From CAVYHX01 sp963768415 (lineage in GTDB: Bacteria > Pseudomonadota > Gammaproteobacteria > UBA9214), in NCBI GenBank assembly GCA_963768415.1, contig CAVYHX010000033.1, positions 10,367-74,366 on the forward strand: a stretch of DNA of 64,000 nt, given 5' to 3'. Below are positions 17,926-28,267 of this stretch, in pieces. Numbering within the stretch: position 1 is the first letter of the stretch; each line of letters starts with the position of its first letter. The notes below the pieces were generated by a model that saw only the letters and a program-made list of their open reading frames with translations, was not told where the DNA came from and did no database searches. The position numbers and the translations under genes were made by a program.

Positions 17926-19335
17926 CTACCCTGCCCAGGCCGGCATACGCTCGACGTCGATCCCGAAAACCGGCACCGCGATGAACCAGGTTGCGAGCGT
18001 GATCATGCCAATCGCAGCCAGATTGATGATGAACCCCGTCGTGATCATATCCCGAATCTTCAGGTTGCCGGATGCGAAAACAATTGCATTCGGCGGGGTG
18101 GCAATCGGCATCATGAACGCCATCGATGCCGACAGCGTCACCGGTATCATCAGTAACAGCGGGTTGATATCTATCGCCCGCGCGACCGATGCGACCAGCG
18201 GCAGCAGCATCTCGGCCGTTGCTGTATTCGAGGTCACCTCGGTGAGAAAAACGACGCTGGCTGATACCCCCGCCACCAGTGCCATCGGATCCAGCGTCTG
18301 CATGTCGATAAACTGCTGACCAATGAATTTAGCCAGGCCACTGGCGGTAAACCCCATGGCCAGCGCGAATCCGCCGCCGAATAACAGCACGATATTCCAG
18401 GGCAGCCGGGCAATGACTTCATTATCTGCAATACGCGTGTACTGCGACCTGTCCCGGGACGGGATGCTGAACAGCGCCAGGGCGGCGGCGACTGCAACGG
18501 TCCCGTCATTGACCAGCCCTGCGTTGGCAAACAGGTTCGACCAGCCCGGAATGACCAGCTCGCCGATGATGATGTCCGTGCGAAACATCCAGGCCAGTGC
18601 CGTGAGCGCAAACACCACCGCAACCACCTTCTCCTCATAATTCATTGGCTTGTCCTGCGCTGCGTGAATGTCATCGCTGGAAAACCGCAACGTGGAAAAT
18701 CCCCTGCCGGTATAGCGCCAGGCAATCACCAGCCAGCAGCTAACGAGCAGCACGGCAGATAACGGTAACGCGAATATCAACCATTGGGCAAAGGTGATCT
18801 CGGGTGCCGCCGGAAAGGTAATCGCGAAAATACGCTGCATGGCCAGGTTGGGTGGCGTGCCTATCAGGGTGCTAACACCACCGATGGAGCAGGCATAGGC
18901 AATGCCCAGCATCATGGCGGTCAGCAGGCCCTGCCGGTGCCGCTCATCGAGCTGGTCGGCGGTGCGCGCGTAGACCGCCAGGCCGATGGGCAGCAGCATG
19001 GTGGCGGTTGCCGTGTTCGATATCCACATCGACAAGCCCGCGCTGGTCACCATAAAACCCAGCACCATGAAGCGCGCACTGCCATGGAACCAGCCGATTA
19101 CACGCAGGGCGATGCGCGTATGCAGGTTCCAGCGCTGCATGGACAGTGCCAGCACAAAACCGCCGATGAACAGGAAGATGGTGGAATTCATGTAGACCGC
19201 GGCCACCTCCTTTCCGGACGAGATGCCGAGCGCGGGAAACAGCACCAGCGGCACCAGCGCGGTCGCCGCCAGCGGCAGCGCTTCAAAGATCCACCACACC
19301 ACCATCAGGCCGGCCACCGCGGCCATATTGGCCAC
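17926..19335 (-). CDS. SLC13 family (DASS) sodium/anion symporter
   Basis: The 469-residue protein has at least eleven membrane segments and two copies of the SNT substrate motif: ISNTATATMLLPIGLA and TSNTATAEMLLP, each with a matching hairpin loop. The family moves dicarboxylates, citrate or sulfate with sodium. The first in-frame ATG is at 19335, but the frame is open upstream and encodes FFLGPVVFALLRFIPDFPSA, which matches the usual first helix, so the true start lies further upstream, overlapping dsbB; only rare starts are available, or a small indel hides the ATG. Confidence 0.85.
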   Translation of the reverse strand: MANMAAVAGLMVVWWIFEALPLAATALVPLVLFPALGISSGKEVAAVYMNSTIFLFIGGFVLALSMQRWNLHTRIALRVIGWFHGSARFMVLGFMVTSAGLSMWISNTATATMLLPIGLAVYARTADQLDERHRQGLLTAMMLGIAYACSIGGVSTLIGTPPNLAMQRIFAITFPAAPEITFAQWLIFALPLSAVLLVSCWLVIAWRYTGRGFSTLRFSSDDIHAAQDKPMNYEEKVVAVVFALTALAWMFRTDIIIGELVIPGWSNLFANAGLVNDGTVAVAAALALFSIPSRDRSQYTRIADNEVIARLPWNIVLLFGGGFALAMGFTASGLAKFIGQQFIDMQTLDPMALVAGVSASVVFLTEVTSNTATAEMLLPLVASVARAIDINPLLLMIPVTLSASMAFMMPIATPPNAIVFASGNLKIRDMITTGFIINLAAIGMITLATWFIAVPVFGIDVERMPAWAG

Positions 19336-19420
19336 GCTTGCGGACGGAAAATCAGGTATAAACCGCAGCAGGGCAAATACGACCGGTCCCAGAAAGAAAC
19401 CGAACTGTGAGGAATTGAAG

Positions 19421-19936
19421 CTAATCGGCGTGTCTCGCGAATGACGCAGCCATGATTACCAGGGCGGCCAACAGCAACACGCCGGACATGACCAGCAGGG
19501 CTTCCGCCATGGTAATGCCAAATAACAGCTCGGGTGTATATCCACAGGATGTTTCGACACGGAACACGGCTGGAAACCATTCATCCAGTGCAAGCCAGGC
19601 CGGCAGACCCAGGTCGAATCCGCAATCACCGTACAAAAATCCGCGCTCGGTACCTAACAGTTGCCAGGAACGCTCCAGCAGTCCGGCGAAAATGACAATT
19701 GTCAGTAGCTGTGCAAGCCGGTAAAACCACGTACGCCGCACCGCCAGCGCAAGCAGCGCCACCACGATCAGGCACAGCACCCAGAGCCGCACCTGGATAC
19801 ACAGGACGCAGGGATCCTCCTTGAATCCATGCTGGTAAAGTAGCGCGACAGCTTCCATGGACAGGCCCAGGGCCAGCAGTGCCGACCAGTACCATTTGTT
19901 TTCCACTACCCGTTTCAATCCGTAAAGCCAGCTCAT
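19421..19936 (-). CDS. dsbB: Disulfide bond formation protein B
   Basis: DsbB reoxidises DsbA and passes electrons to quinone in the inner membrane. The 171-residue protein has four membrane segments, the quinone-proximal pair CVLC at residues 43-46 in the first periplasmic loop and the second pair at C105 and C131, each followed by G-aromatic, as expected. Length and topology are normal. Its end overlaps the open upstream part of the SLC13 gene, so the two are probably co-transcribed. No dsbA is present in the window. Confidence 0.9.
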   Translation of the reverse strand: MSWLYGLKRVVENKWYWSALLALGLSMEAVALLYQHGFKEDPCVLCIQVRLWVLCLIVVALLALAVRRTWFYRLAQLLTIVIFAGLLERSWQLLGTERGFLYGDCGFDLGLPAWLALDEWFPAVFRVETSCGYTPELLFGITMAEALLVMSGVLLLAALVIMAASFARHAD

Positions 19937-19990
19937 TTTGTCAACCCTTGTCAGTTCCCGCCGTCATTGTTGAGATGATTGTTACCGGCA

Positions 19991-21353
19991 TTACGGCCAG
20001 ATACCCCGCATCAGTGTCGCACCGGCGACCCGTTCGATTGCCGCAACCAGGGCAACGGTGCGCAAATCCAGTGACAGCGCGGACCCATCCGTGCATGGCG
20101 TCTCGGCACCCGGCAGCTCCGTACCAACCACAAAAGACTGCCAGCGGGAAAATACCGTATCAACCGATTTGTAGATCTTGTGTTTCAGCTTCTCATTGAT
20201 CTCATCGAGATCCCACTGTTCATTGGCATGATTTTGCACCCACTCGAAATAGCTGACAGTGACGCCCCCGGCATTGGCGAGGATATCCGGCAACACATGG
20301 ATGCCCCGCTGCAGCAGAATATCATCCGCCGCCGGCGTGGTGGGATTGTTGGCCGCCTCCACCACCAGCCGGGCCTTGATGCCCGCAGCATTATCGCCGC
20401 GAATCTGGTTACCGATCGCGGCCGGCACGAGAATATCGCAGTCAACATGCAGCAATTCGTCATTGGTGATGGTCAGGGTATCGGGCATACCGACAACCCT
20501 GCCGTTCTCCTGCTTGAATTTCAGGACGTCATCCGGATCCAATCCCCTGTTCGCTGTATATGCCCCCCTGGCTGTCACTCACCGCGACGATGCGTGCGCC
20601 GCGGCGGAAATATTCCTGCGCGGCGACCGAGCCAACATTGCCAAACCCCTGAATGGCGATTCTTGCTCCGGCAATTTCCTGCTGCTCGGGTATCAGGGCC
20701 TTGGTCAGAAACCGCTCCGTCGCGAAGACACAGCCCAGCCCGGTCGCCTCGACCCGACCCAGTGATCCACCCAGATCGATGGGTTTCCCGGTGACCACCG
20801 GGCGGTTGTTCATGCCGTGATGTAACCAGTCATAGGTATCGTACATCCAGGCCATGGTCTGTTCGCTGGTATACAGGTCGGGCGCGGGTATATCGGTATT
20901 CGGGCCGATGACATCGACCAGTTCGGCGGTGAAACGCCGGGTAATACGCCGCAATTCCGCCTGACTGAGTTCCTTCGGGTTACAGATGACACCACCCTTG
21001 GCGCCGCCGAACGGTATATTCACCAGCGCACATTTCCACGTCATCAGGGTAGCCAGCGACGTCACTTCTTCCAGGCTGACATCGGGATGATACCGGATCC
21101 CGCCCTTGCCCGGTCCGAAGACGCGGTTATGCACGACACGAAAACACCGGAACGATTGCACCGATCCATCATCCAGTTCAACCGGGAAATTTATTATTAC
21201 AGCGCGTTTCGGTTGCTTCAGAAAGTCGAACAGGCCAGCCTTCATACCCTTGATGCAGGCAGCCGCCCTGTCGAACTGCTGCTGGCTGATAACTACCGGA
21301 TCAAGATTCTCCTCACCCGGATCGGATGCGACATCCTGTGGCGACTCTGTCAT
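19991..21353 (-). CDS. Glu/Leu/Phe/Val dehydrogenase (one frameshift)
   Basis: The enzyme interconverts glutamate and 2-oxoglutarate with NAD(P). Seen motifs are PGKGGIRYHPDVSLEEV, the catalytic-lysine region MTWKCALVNIPFGGAKGG, GPNTDIPAPDLYT and GFGNVGSVAAQEYFRRGARIVAVSDSQGGIY. The frame then changes near 20550, close to a run of six G on the minus strand, and continues with GLDPDDVLKF, EAANNPTT and ILANAGGVTVSYFEWVQN. About 450 residues in total, the usual length. The shift in a G-run argues for a sequencing error. I give no symbol because amino-acid specificity is not certain, though the PAPDLYT and EAANNPT segments favour glutamate. Confidence 0.88.
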
Positions 21354-21472
21354 GATTTTACCTGTGAAGTTGGTGAAACGAGCCTGTCGTAGGGCTCAGT
21401 ATGCACAATAACCGGCGGTCATGGAAACGCCACGGCACACGCATATCAATCACACCCGGTTCCCGTACTGCG

Positions 21473-24335
21473 CTATATGAACAGCTTCCCGTATTCCAGT
21501 TCCGGTTCGCCGCAATGGGCCAGGATGTGACTGCGTGCAGCATCACGCAGTTCCACGGCAACCGCCCAGGGACTCGTCGCTGCTTGTGCTCCAACGCGAT
21601 CCGGATAGACCGGCTTGCCGATCGTGACCGTAATGGCGCCACGACGCGGGAACCAGGAATCTGACCGTAATATGGAACGGGTACCGCGGATGGCAATGGG
21701 CACCACCGGCACCTGCGCCTCTGCGGCGGCCACGAAGGCACCCATATGGAAGGGCTGCAGGCCCGTTACCCGGGTAAAGGTCCCTTCGGGGAAAAACAAC
21801 AGCGACTGGCCACGCTGCGCCAGGCCAACCAGGCGCCGCGCATCGACGATCCCCTGCTGCTGATCAAAGCGCTCGACAAACTCTGCCTGGATGCGCCGTA
21901 AAAACAACCGGGGAACCGAGCGCTGCCGCAGTTCCGCCTTCGCCACGAAACTGAACTGGCGGTCGAACGCCGCCATCAGTACAGGACCATCCAGATAACT
22001 GGCGTGATTGACGACAAATACACACGGCTGGTCGTGCGGCGGCAACTGGTCCAGGCCCTGGACCTTGAGTGGTGTACCGGTGACCCATGCCAGCGTGCGT
22101 CCGGCGGCGCGCATCGCAAGCCGGCGCCCGGCCGGGTATGGCAGCAAGACCACCAGCAGCCAGGTTAGCGGAGCGATCAACCAGAACAGCGCCCGTGCGT
22201 ACAGCCCGAACAGGCTTGCGGACAAGGTCTGGCGGGTACGCCGCAGGAGCGGCCGCAAACTCGCCAGTGACAACCTCGCAAGCTGCCAGAAAACCGGTTG
22301 CTGTGACTTGCCGATCCGCCCGCTTTCGTAGCGTTCACTGCTTGCCGCACGCCGGATCTTGCCGCTGGAGGTCTTGAGGATCGTACCCGGCGGCGCCAGG
22401 ACCACGGCATCGGGTGGCGCCTCGACCAGATCGGTGGCAATCGCGTTGATCCTGGTCCGCAGTTGTTCCAGCTCCCCGGAATCTTGCACCCGGGTTTCCG
22501 CCATGACCACCAGGCGTTCCGTGCCCGAGCCGGGATCGTTACTGGCAAAGGCCGCCACCCGCCCCTTGCGTATCCCCGGGATATTACCCACGGCCTCCTC
22601 CAGTTCTTCCGGATAAATATTACGCCCGGCGCGGATGATGACGTCCTTGCTGCGCCCGGTTATATACAAGTCGCCGCCGGCCATATAGGCCAGGTCACCG
22701 GAATCCAGCCAGTCACCGTTGAACAGTCGGGCCGTCTGCTCCGGATTGCGGAAATAGCCGCTGGTAGTGGACGGACCGCGAAACTGGACCCGCCCTTCCT
22801 GGCGCTCCGGGAGTTCCCTGCCGGCCGGATCAACAATGCGTATCTGATGACCGGGCAGCGCCTGGCCACAGGCCACGAAGCGCAACGCATTGGCATCCGC
22901 AGCCGCCGCAGGAATGGCCCGGCCGGAACGCATAAAGGGTTCCCGCTGGAGCCGGTCGATGCGCATGCCGCTGCCGGGACTGGGGAAGGCCAGCCCGACG
23001 GAACACTCCGCCAGACCATAGACCGGCATGAGCGCTTGCTCGCGCAATCCGCATTTACTGAAACGCGCATGGAATTGCAACATGGTGTCAGGGCTGACAG
23101 CCTCGGCGCCGTTCAGGGCGGCACGCCAGGAGCCGAGATCGAGACCGGCGCAATCAGGTTCCTCGATGCGCCGCAGGCACAGCTCGTAACCGAAGTTGGG
23201 CGCCGCTGACAGCGTGCCGCCATAGCGGTGGATGGCCTCCAACCAGCGCCGGGGACGCGCGAGAAACGCCAGCGGTGACATCACCACCAGCAAGGCTGCA
23301 TAGTAAAGACTGCCCAGCCAGGTCCCGATCAGTCCCATGTCATGATAAAGCGGTAACCAGCTGACAAATACATCGGAGCTGTCGACCTGTAGCGCCGTCC
23401 CCATGGCCCGGATATTGGCCAGTAGATTGGCATGCGTCAGTATCACGCCTTTGGGATTGCCGGTACTGCCGGAGGTATATTGCAGAAAGGCGATATCCTG
23501 CGCCCCGCGCGCCGGCATGATCAATGCGTCCATATCTTGCAAGAGTTCTTCCGGAGTCGCAATAGCTGCGCAGTGTCGGCACCTGCGATTTGAGCAGCTG
23601 CGCGACGTGTTTCGCTTCCTGAACGGTCACCAGCAGGGTGGCGCGGCAATTGGATAATATGCCGGCATGACGGCGCAGATGCTCCCCGATCTGGGTGCGC
23701 CGTACCGGCGGGTAGACGGGAACCGGGATGCCCCCGGCCAGCAGGACCCCGAAAAAGCTGAAGAAGTATTCCTTGCCGGTCGGCAACATGATGGCGACGC
23801 ATTCGCCGGGCTGTAAACCATGCTGCTGCAAACCGGCACCCAGCGCCGCTGCGCCATCCCGGAGCTGCCGGTACGTGAGGGTATCGCCCTCCTTCGCATC
23901 ACTGTAAAAGACAATATGGACCCGGTCCGGATGGCTCTGCACATGCCATTGCAGTACATCAACCAGTGTCGTCGCGCTCTGCGGCGCAGCTTCTGCGCTG
24001 CCCAGGGTCAATTCGCCCGGAGCGGGCAACTCGACGGGCTGGCTTGCAACGCCTGCGCCCTGCACGGCGCGTAATAAATCGCGTGGCGTTTCCGCGTCAC
24101 TGAATACCCGTTCCGGCAGCGTGATGGCGAAGCGCTTTTCGATACGGCCCAGCAGCTCCATGCGTGCCAGGCTGTCCAGCCCGAGGTCATGCGCCAGTGC
24201 ACTGTCGAGTGTGACCGTGGGGTGCGCATGGCCCGGACGGGCTTCGGCAGTCAGCTCCCGGACGACCGTGAGCAGCATGCCGGGTGCATCCATGATATCA
24301 CCCGGGTTATCCTCACTTGCTTGCCGGCTCATCAT
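21473..24335 (-). CDS. ACP / fatty-acyl-AMP ligase / acyltransferase fusion (one frameshift)
   Basis: Three enzymes of one lipid route are joined in about 950 residues. Residues 1-100 are an acyl carrier domain with the phosphopantetheine site GLDSLARMEL. The middle is an AMP-forming ligase of the long-chain fatty-acyl-AMP type with YTSGSTGNPKGV, YGLAECSV, DSGDLAY and GKIRRAAS. The C-terminal 220 residues are a PlsC-like acyltransferase with NHASYLDGP and FPEGTFTR. The frame changes near 23577. An AGGGG site precedes the paired ATGs at 24335. Activated acyl chains could thus be loaded on the ACP and transferred to an acceptor; the product is unknown. Confidence 0.85.
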
Positions 24336-24466
24336 CGCCCCTTGCGTGACCCAATGGAACCAGTACAGGCTGATCGTAACACACGCGCGGAATACCCCGT
24401 GCGCACTTTGCGGCGCATGCGCTTACAATGAGGTGTCAGGGTGCCACTGCGGCTCGCCGGCACTCA

Positions 24467-25369
24467 ATGACAATCAAGCCCTGTCAGGTTCCCGGGAGGC
24501 GCGCAGTGCGGCCATTCCTGCATCGACACATTGCCATGGTTATTCTGGTGTGCGCCTGCCACTATGGCACCCCGTGTCACGCCGAACCCGGGAAATCAGG
24601 CCTGGAAGATGCTATCTGCGGAGTCAAGGAAGCGTTCGTCTTCTGGCTGTGGAACTCTGCCGCCGGAGCGGCGGACTCCGCGCGTGTTGAGTGGATTCCC
24701 GATATTGAAGATGTCGCCATTACCAGTACAGATGGCCGTGTCCTGCGCGGCTACAAACTCAGGGCAACGCATTCCGGGGACGGGGAGCGACCCGCCAGGG
24801 GCTACTTGCTGGTTGCCCAGGGAAATGCCATGCTGGCCGATCAGATCATCGCGCGTTTCGACCGCTTCGCTGACCAGGGATATGACGTCTATATTTTCGA
24901 TTACCGTGGCTATGGCAGATCAGAGGGCAAGCGCCGGCTGAAGGCAATACTGCACGACTACCGGGTGATTATTGAACACCTCGACCGGCAATCCTATCGC
25001 GAGCGGGCATTCTATGGCATGTCATTCGGCGGGATTGTGCTGCTGAATGCGCTGCGTAACCAGTCGGGAGCAATGTCCATTGTGATCGACTCGACCCCCG
25101 GCACCTTATCGGATTATGGATGCCCCGCCGAGCACGACCCAGTCGCCAATTTACCCCGGGATACTGGAAGGCTCCTGGTCATGGCCGGCGCCGGCGATCG
25201 GGTCGTCAAACCGAAGGCAAGCCGGGCACTGCTTGATGCGGCAGAAAGCCAAGGCGCCGCGGTGTTGCGGGATCCGGAACTGGGTCATCCCTTCATGGAT
25301 CGTCAAACCGAGCGCCGCATGAAAATCGTGAGCAGGTTCCTGACAGGCAAGGGCAACTGGCATGAGTGA
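24467..25369 (+). CDS. Exported alpha/beta hydrolase
   Basis: A signal peptide ending TPCHA is followed by an alpha/beta hydrolase fold: IFDYRGYGRSEG, the nucleophile elbow GMSFGG, and a late histidine in LGHPFMD. It would be a periplasmic or membrane-associated esterase or lipase. The frame is open from 24428; I prefer the ATG at 24467, but one at 24536 directly before the hydrophobic stretch is also possible and no ribosome site decides. It is transcribed away from the acyl ligase gene and runs straight into the phospholipase D gene, 15 bases downstream. Confidence 0.82.
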   Translation: MTIKPCQVPGRRAVRPFLHRHIAMVILVCACHYGTPCHAEPGKSGLEDAICGVKEAFVFWLWNSAAGAADSARVEWIPDIEDVAITSTDGRVLRGYKLRATHSGDGERPARGYLLVAQGNAMLADQIIARFDRFADQGYDVYIFDYRGYGRSEGKRRLKAILHDYRVIIEHLDRQSYRERAFYGMSFGGIVLLNALRNQSGAMSIVIDSTPGTLSDYGCPAEHDPVANLPRDTGRLLVMAGAGDRVVKPKASRALLDAAESQGAAVLRDPELGHPFMDRQTERRMKIVSRFLTGKGNWHE

Positions 25370-25384
25370 GTATGCCTGGCGGTT

Positions 25385-26596
25385 ATGGCAGGTAACCTGA
25401 GCACATCCCGGGATTACCGTTTCCCGCAGCGGGAAGGCAACCGTTTCGAAATCCTGATCGACAGCGCGGCATTCTTTCCACGTATGCTCACGGCCATCGA
25501 CTCGGCCCGGCAGTATATATTGCTGGAGATATACCTGATTGCATCCGGCGTCGTCGCGGACCGCTTTATTGGTGCCCTGCTGGCGGCGGCAAAGCGCGGG
25601 GTTCGCATCTACCTGCTGTTCGATGATTATGGCGCCATCGGGTTGCAGCGGCGCGATCGCGACCGGCTGGTACACCGGAACATTCAAATGGTGTATTACA
25701 ACCCGCTGGCCTCGCACAGCACTTTGTACAACCTGTACAGGATCTTCTGGCAGCGGACCCCGCGCAGCCTGTATCGTGATCATCGCAAATTGTTGCTGGT
25801 CGACGGCAAACTTGCCTATACAGGCGGCACCGCGATCACCGACGCGGTTGACGCACCCCGCCAACCCGAAATGCGCTGGCGCGAGACCATGCTCGAGATT
25901 CAGGGAGCGGTGCTCGGTGACTGGCAAGAGCTCTTCACGGAAAGCTGGAATAAATATGCCGCCGAGCCATTGACGCTGCCGGTCGTGACACCACTGACTG
26001 TTTCCAATGGCCAGCCAGGCCGGCTGACTGTCAACGAGGCCCGCCGCCGGATGGGTATGCAGCGCTCGCTGCTCGGGCACATGCAACGCGCCAGACAACG
26101 CATCTGGTTTGCGACCGCGTATTTTATCCCTCCCTGGAGTATCCGCAGAAAACTCAGGCGCGCCGCCCGGGCCGGGGTCGATGTCCGCCTGCTGCTGCCC
26201 GGCCCCGTTACCGACCACCCGGGCGCGCGCCATGCCAGTCACCGTTACTATGGCCGACTGCTGAAGAACGGGATCCGCATCTACGAATACATACCGCGTT
26301 TCTTCCACGCCAAGACGGTACTCTGCGACAACTGGGTGACCATCGGCTCCAGTAATTACGATCGCTGGAACCTGCAATGGAACCTGGAGGCCAACCAGGA
26401 GATCGACGATCCAGACACGGCCGCAACGGTCGCTGACATATTCAGGGATGATTTCGCCAACAGCCGCGAATACAGCTACAGCGAATGGCAACAGCGCAGC
26501 TGGCACATGCGCGCACTTGAATGGTTCTGGCGACGAGCGGAGTTACTGTCAATGAAAATCAGGCAGCGGCGGAAGCCCTGGAACAGGAAAAAATAA
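25385..26596 (+). CDS. Phospholipase D / cardiolipin synthase family protein
   Basis: Two HKD motifs are present: HRKLLLVD at residues 133-140 followed by GGTAI, and HAKTVLCDNWVTIGSSNYD in the second half. The 403-residue length without N-terminal membrane helices matches the ClsB type, which joins phosphatidylglycerol with another lipid to make cardiolipin at the inner membrane. A very basic C-terminus (KIRQRRKPWNRKK) may aid membrane contact. It follows the exported hydrolase by 15 bases and the two form an operon. ClsB or ClsC identity cannot be settled here. Confidence 0.88.
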   Translation: MAGNLSTSRDYRFPQREGNRFEILIDSAAFFPRMLTAIDSARQYILLEIYLIASGVVADRFIGALLAAAKRGVRIYLLFDDYGAIGLQRRDRDRLVHRNIQMVYYNPLASHSTLYNLYRIFWQRTPRSLYRDHRKLLLVDGKLAYTGGTAITDAVDAPRQPEMRWRETMLEIQGAVLGDWQELFTESWNKYAAEPLTLPVVTPLTVSNGQPGRLTVNEARRRMGMQRSLLGHMQRARQRIWFATAYFIPPWSIRRKLRRAARAGVDVRLLLPGPVTDHPGARHASHRYYGRLLKNGIRIYEYIPRFFHAKTVLCDNWVTIGSSNYDRWNLQWNLEANQEIDDPDTAATVADIFRDDFANSREYSYSEWQQRSWHMRALEWFWRRAELLSMKIRQRRKPWNRKK

Positions 26597-26694
26597 AACT
26601 CACCTGGTGGCCTGGTGTACAGAATAGATTCTATTGTCGGGCACGGTACCTTTGTCGCCTAACCTGTGCATCAGCATGTTTCGTAGAACCACCT

Positions 26695-26844
26695 GCAGGA
26701 GCGCCGTCCTCGGCGCGATTGTCAGGGAACCCCATCGCGGCCGGGAGGCCGCTCCCACAGGCGGTCATAAAAGCCACTGTAGGAGCGCCGTCCTTCGGCG
26801 CGATTGTCAGGGAACCCCCATCGCGGCCGGGAGGCCGCTCCTAC
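26695..26844. repeat. REP family 4: two inverted REP pairs (GTAGGAGCG type)
   Basis: Two copies of about 65 bp each contain a GTAG- or GCAG-headed hairpin beginning GAGCGCCG, a spacer GTCAGGGAACC, and an inverted partner ending CCGCTCCTAC or CCGCTCCCAC. Copies lie at 26695-26758 and 26779-26844. The motif resembles the GTAGGAGCGGC REPs known from Pseudomonas and Xanthomonadaceae. It lies between convergent genes, and no other element was seen in the gap. Confidence 0.88.
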
Positions 26845-26898
26845 AGATGGTACATTTTTTGCCGGGACATTTTACATGCCGAATCGGTATGGAAAGGC

Positions 26899-28161
26899 TC
26901 AAACCGCGCTGTTCCAGTGCAACACGAGCCGCCGGTCCTCATCGAGTGTTACGCGGGTACCGAACCGCTTGCTTTCCCGGTTGAGCACGTCCACCAGCCA
27001 TTCCGCCTCGTCCTGCGAGGCGCGGTTGATGCGCAGGTTCTTCAGCCGGGTCGGCGTCATTGTGAAGCCAAGCAGGCATCCGCTTGCCGGATCCAGGCAC
27101 GGGAAGTACATCAAACCGAGATCGTCGCGGTAATTCTCATGGCCGGGTATGCCTTCATAGTCCGTAAGAAAGTCGCCGCAACCGTAGAGGACCGGCCGGC
27201 CGTGATAGACCTCGATCCCCTTGACATGATGGGAGGAGTGACCATGGACCACGTCGACACCTGCCACATCGATCAGGGCATGGGCGAAGTCACGCTGCGC
27301 AGGCGGCACCGTATAACCCCAGTTACCACCCCAGTGGATCGAGACGACTACGATATCACCCGTGCGCTTCACCCGCCGCACCTGATCGGTCAGCATACTG
27401 ACCGTCGCCTGCGAGAGATCAGGCAACAGGTTCACACCAGGCCGCTGCGCCGACGCCAGCCAGTCCCTGTCGATGCCACTGGTCCCGGTCCCGCAGGCGA
27501 ACACCACCACCCGGCCCTTGCCTGCCACTCTTATCAGCGCCGGGGCGCAGGCCTGCTCGTGTTCGCGCCCCGCACCCGCATGCCGGATGCCCGCCGCGTC
27601 CAGTGTCGCCAATGTCTCCGCCAGCCCGGCAACGCCCCAGTCAAGCACATGGTTGTTGGCCAGTACGCAGCAATCCACACCCGCCGCTTCCAGGCAACCG
27701 ATATTCGCCGGGTGCATGCGATAGTTGATTCCCTTGGGCAGATAGTCGTCGCTGGCGGTGACGGCGGTCTCCAGGTTGATGATGCGCACGTCGGGACGCA
27801 GCCGCGCCAGCTCCGGTAATGCAGCGCCCCACGGATAGGCAAAGTCAACCGGCGTGGCGACCGGTCCGTTCCTGTGCTCGGCCAGCTTGACGTAGTAGCG
27901 GGCATTCCGCACATAACTCTCGTAGAGCTGCGGCTTACCGGGATGTGGCAGGATCTGATCGATGCCACGCCCCGTCATCACGTCACCGCACAGAAACAGG
28001 CTCAGCGCCGGGTTGCTGCACCCGGCATGGCTGTCATTCACCACGCTTTGCACGGCACGTACCCGCTGCGCCCCGGTGATTGAGTACAGTGCCGCCGCGG
28101 CGCCCAAACGCAGGAACCACCGTCTGCCGTGTATCGGGTTATAGATGTGGTCTGCACACAA
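26899..28161 (-). CDS. CapA family protein (metallophosphatase-like, Tat signal)
   Basis: The N-terminus has a twin-arginine type motif GRRWFLRLG followed by a hydrophobic stretch, so the protein is probably exported folded. The mature part has the CapA pattern: LSLFLCGDVMTGRGID, INLETAVTASD, LANNHVLDWG and VSIHWGGNWG plus GHSSHHVKG. The family is related to calcineurin phosphoesterases; CapA takes part in poly-gamma-glutamate capsule production in Bacillus, but most proteobacterial members are uncharacterised and no capBCE genes are near. Start is uncertain: the frame begins with TTG at 28161 and no nearer ATG precedes the signal. Confidence 0.82.
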   Translation of the reverse strand: MCADHIYNPIHGRRWFLRLGAAAALYSITGAQRVRAVQSVVNDSHAGCSNPALSLFLCGDVMTGRGIDQILPHPGKPQLYESYVRNARYYVKLAEHRNGPVATPVDFAYPWGAALPELARLRPDVRIINLETAVTASDDYLPKGINYRMHPANIGCLEAAGVDCCVLANNHVLDWGVAGLAETLATLDAAGIRHAGAGREHEQACAPALIRVAGKGRVVVFACGTGTSGIDRDWLASAQRPGVNLLPDLSQATVSMLTDQVRRVKRTGDIVVVSIHWGGNWGYTVPPAQRDFAHALIDVAGVDVVHGHSSHHVKGIEVYHGRPVLYGCGDFLTDYEGIPGHENYRDDLGLMYFPCLDPASGCLLGFTMTPTRLKNLRINRASQDEAEWLVDVLNRESKRFGTRVTLDEDRRLVLHWNSAV

Positions 28162-28267
28162 TGGGGCGGGTTACGAATCGCATGGTCCTGAGGACAAGTC
28201 TAGCCTGCCGCGCCGGCCCGTGCCGCGACCGGTGGTATGGCATCCTGAATTAACAGGTCACCGGCCC

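Noticed and set aside
26521..27819. 432-codon plus-strand frame
   Set aside because: Covers REP family 4 and then runs antisense to the CapA gene; no recognisable domain.
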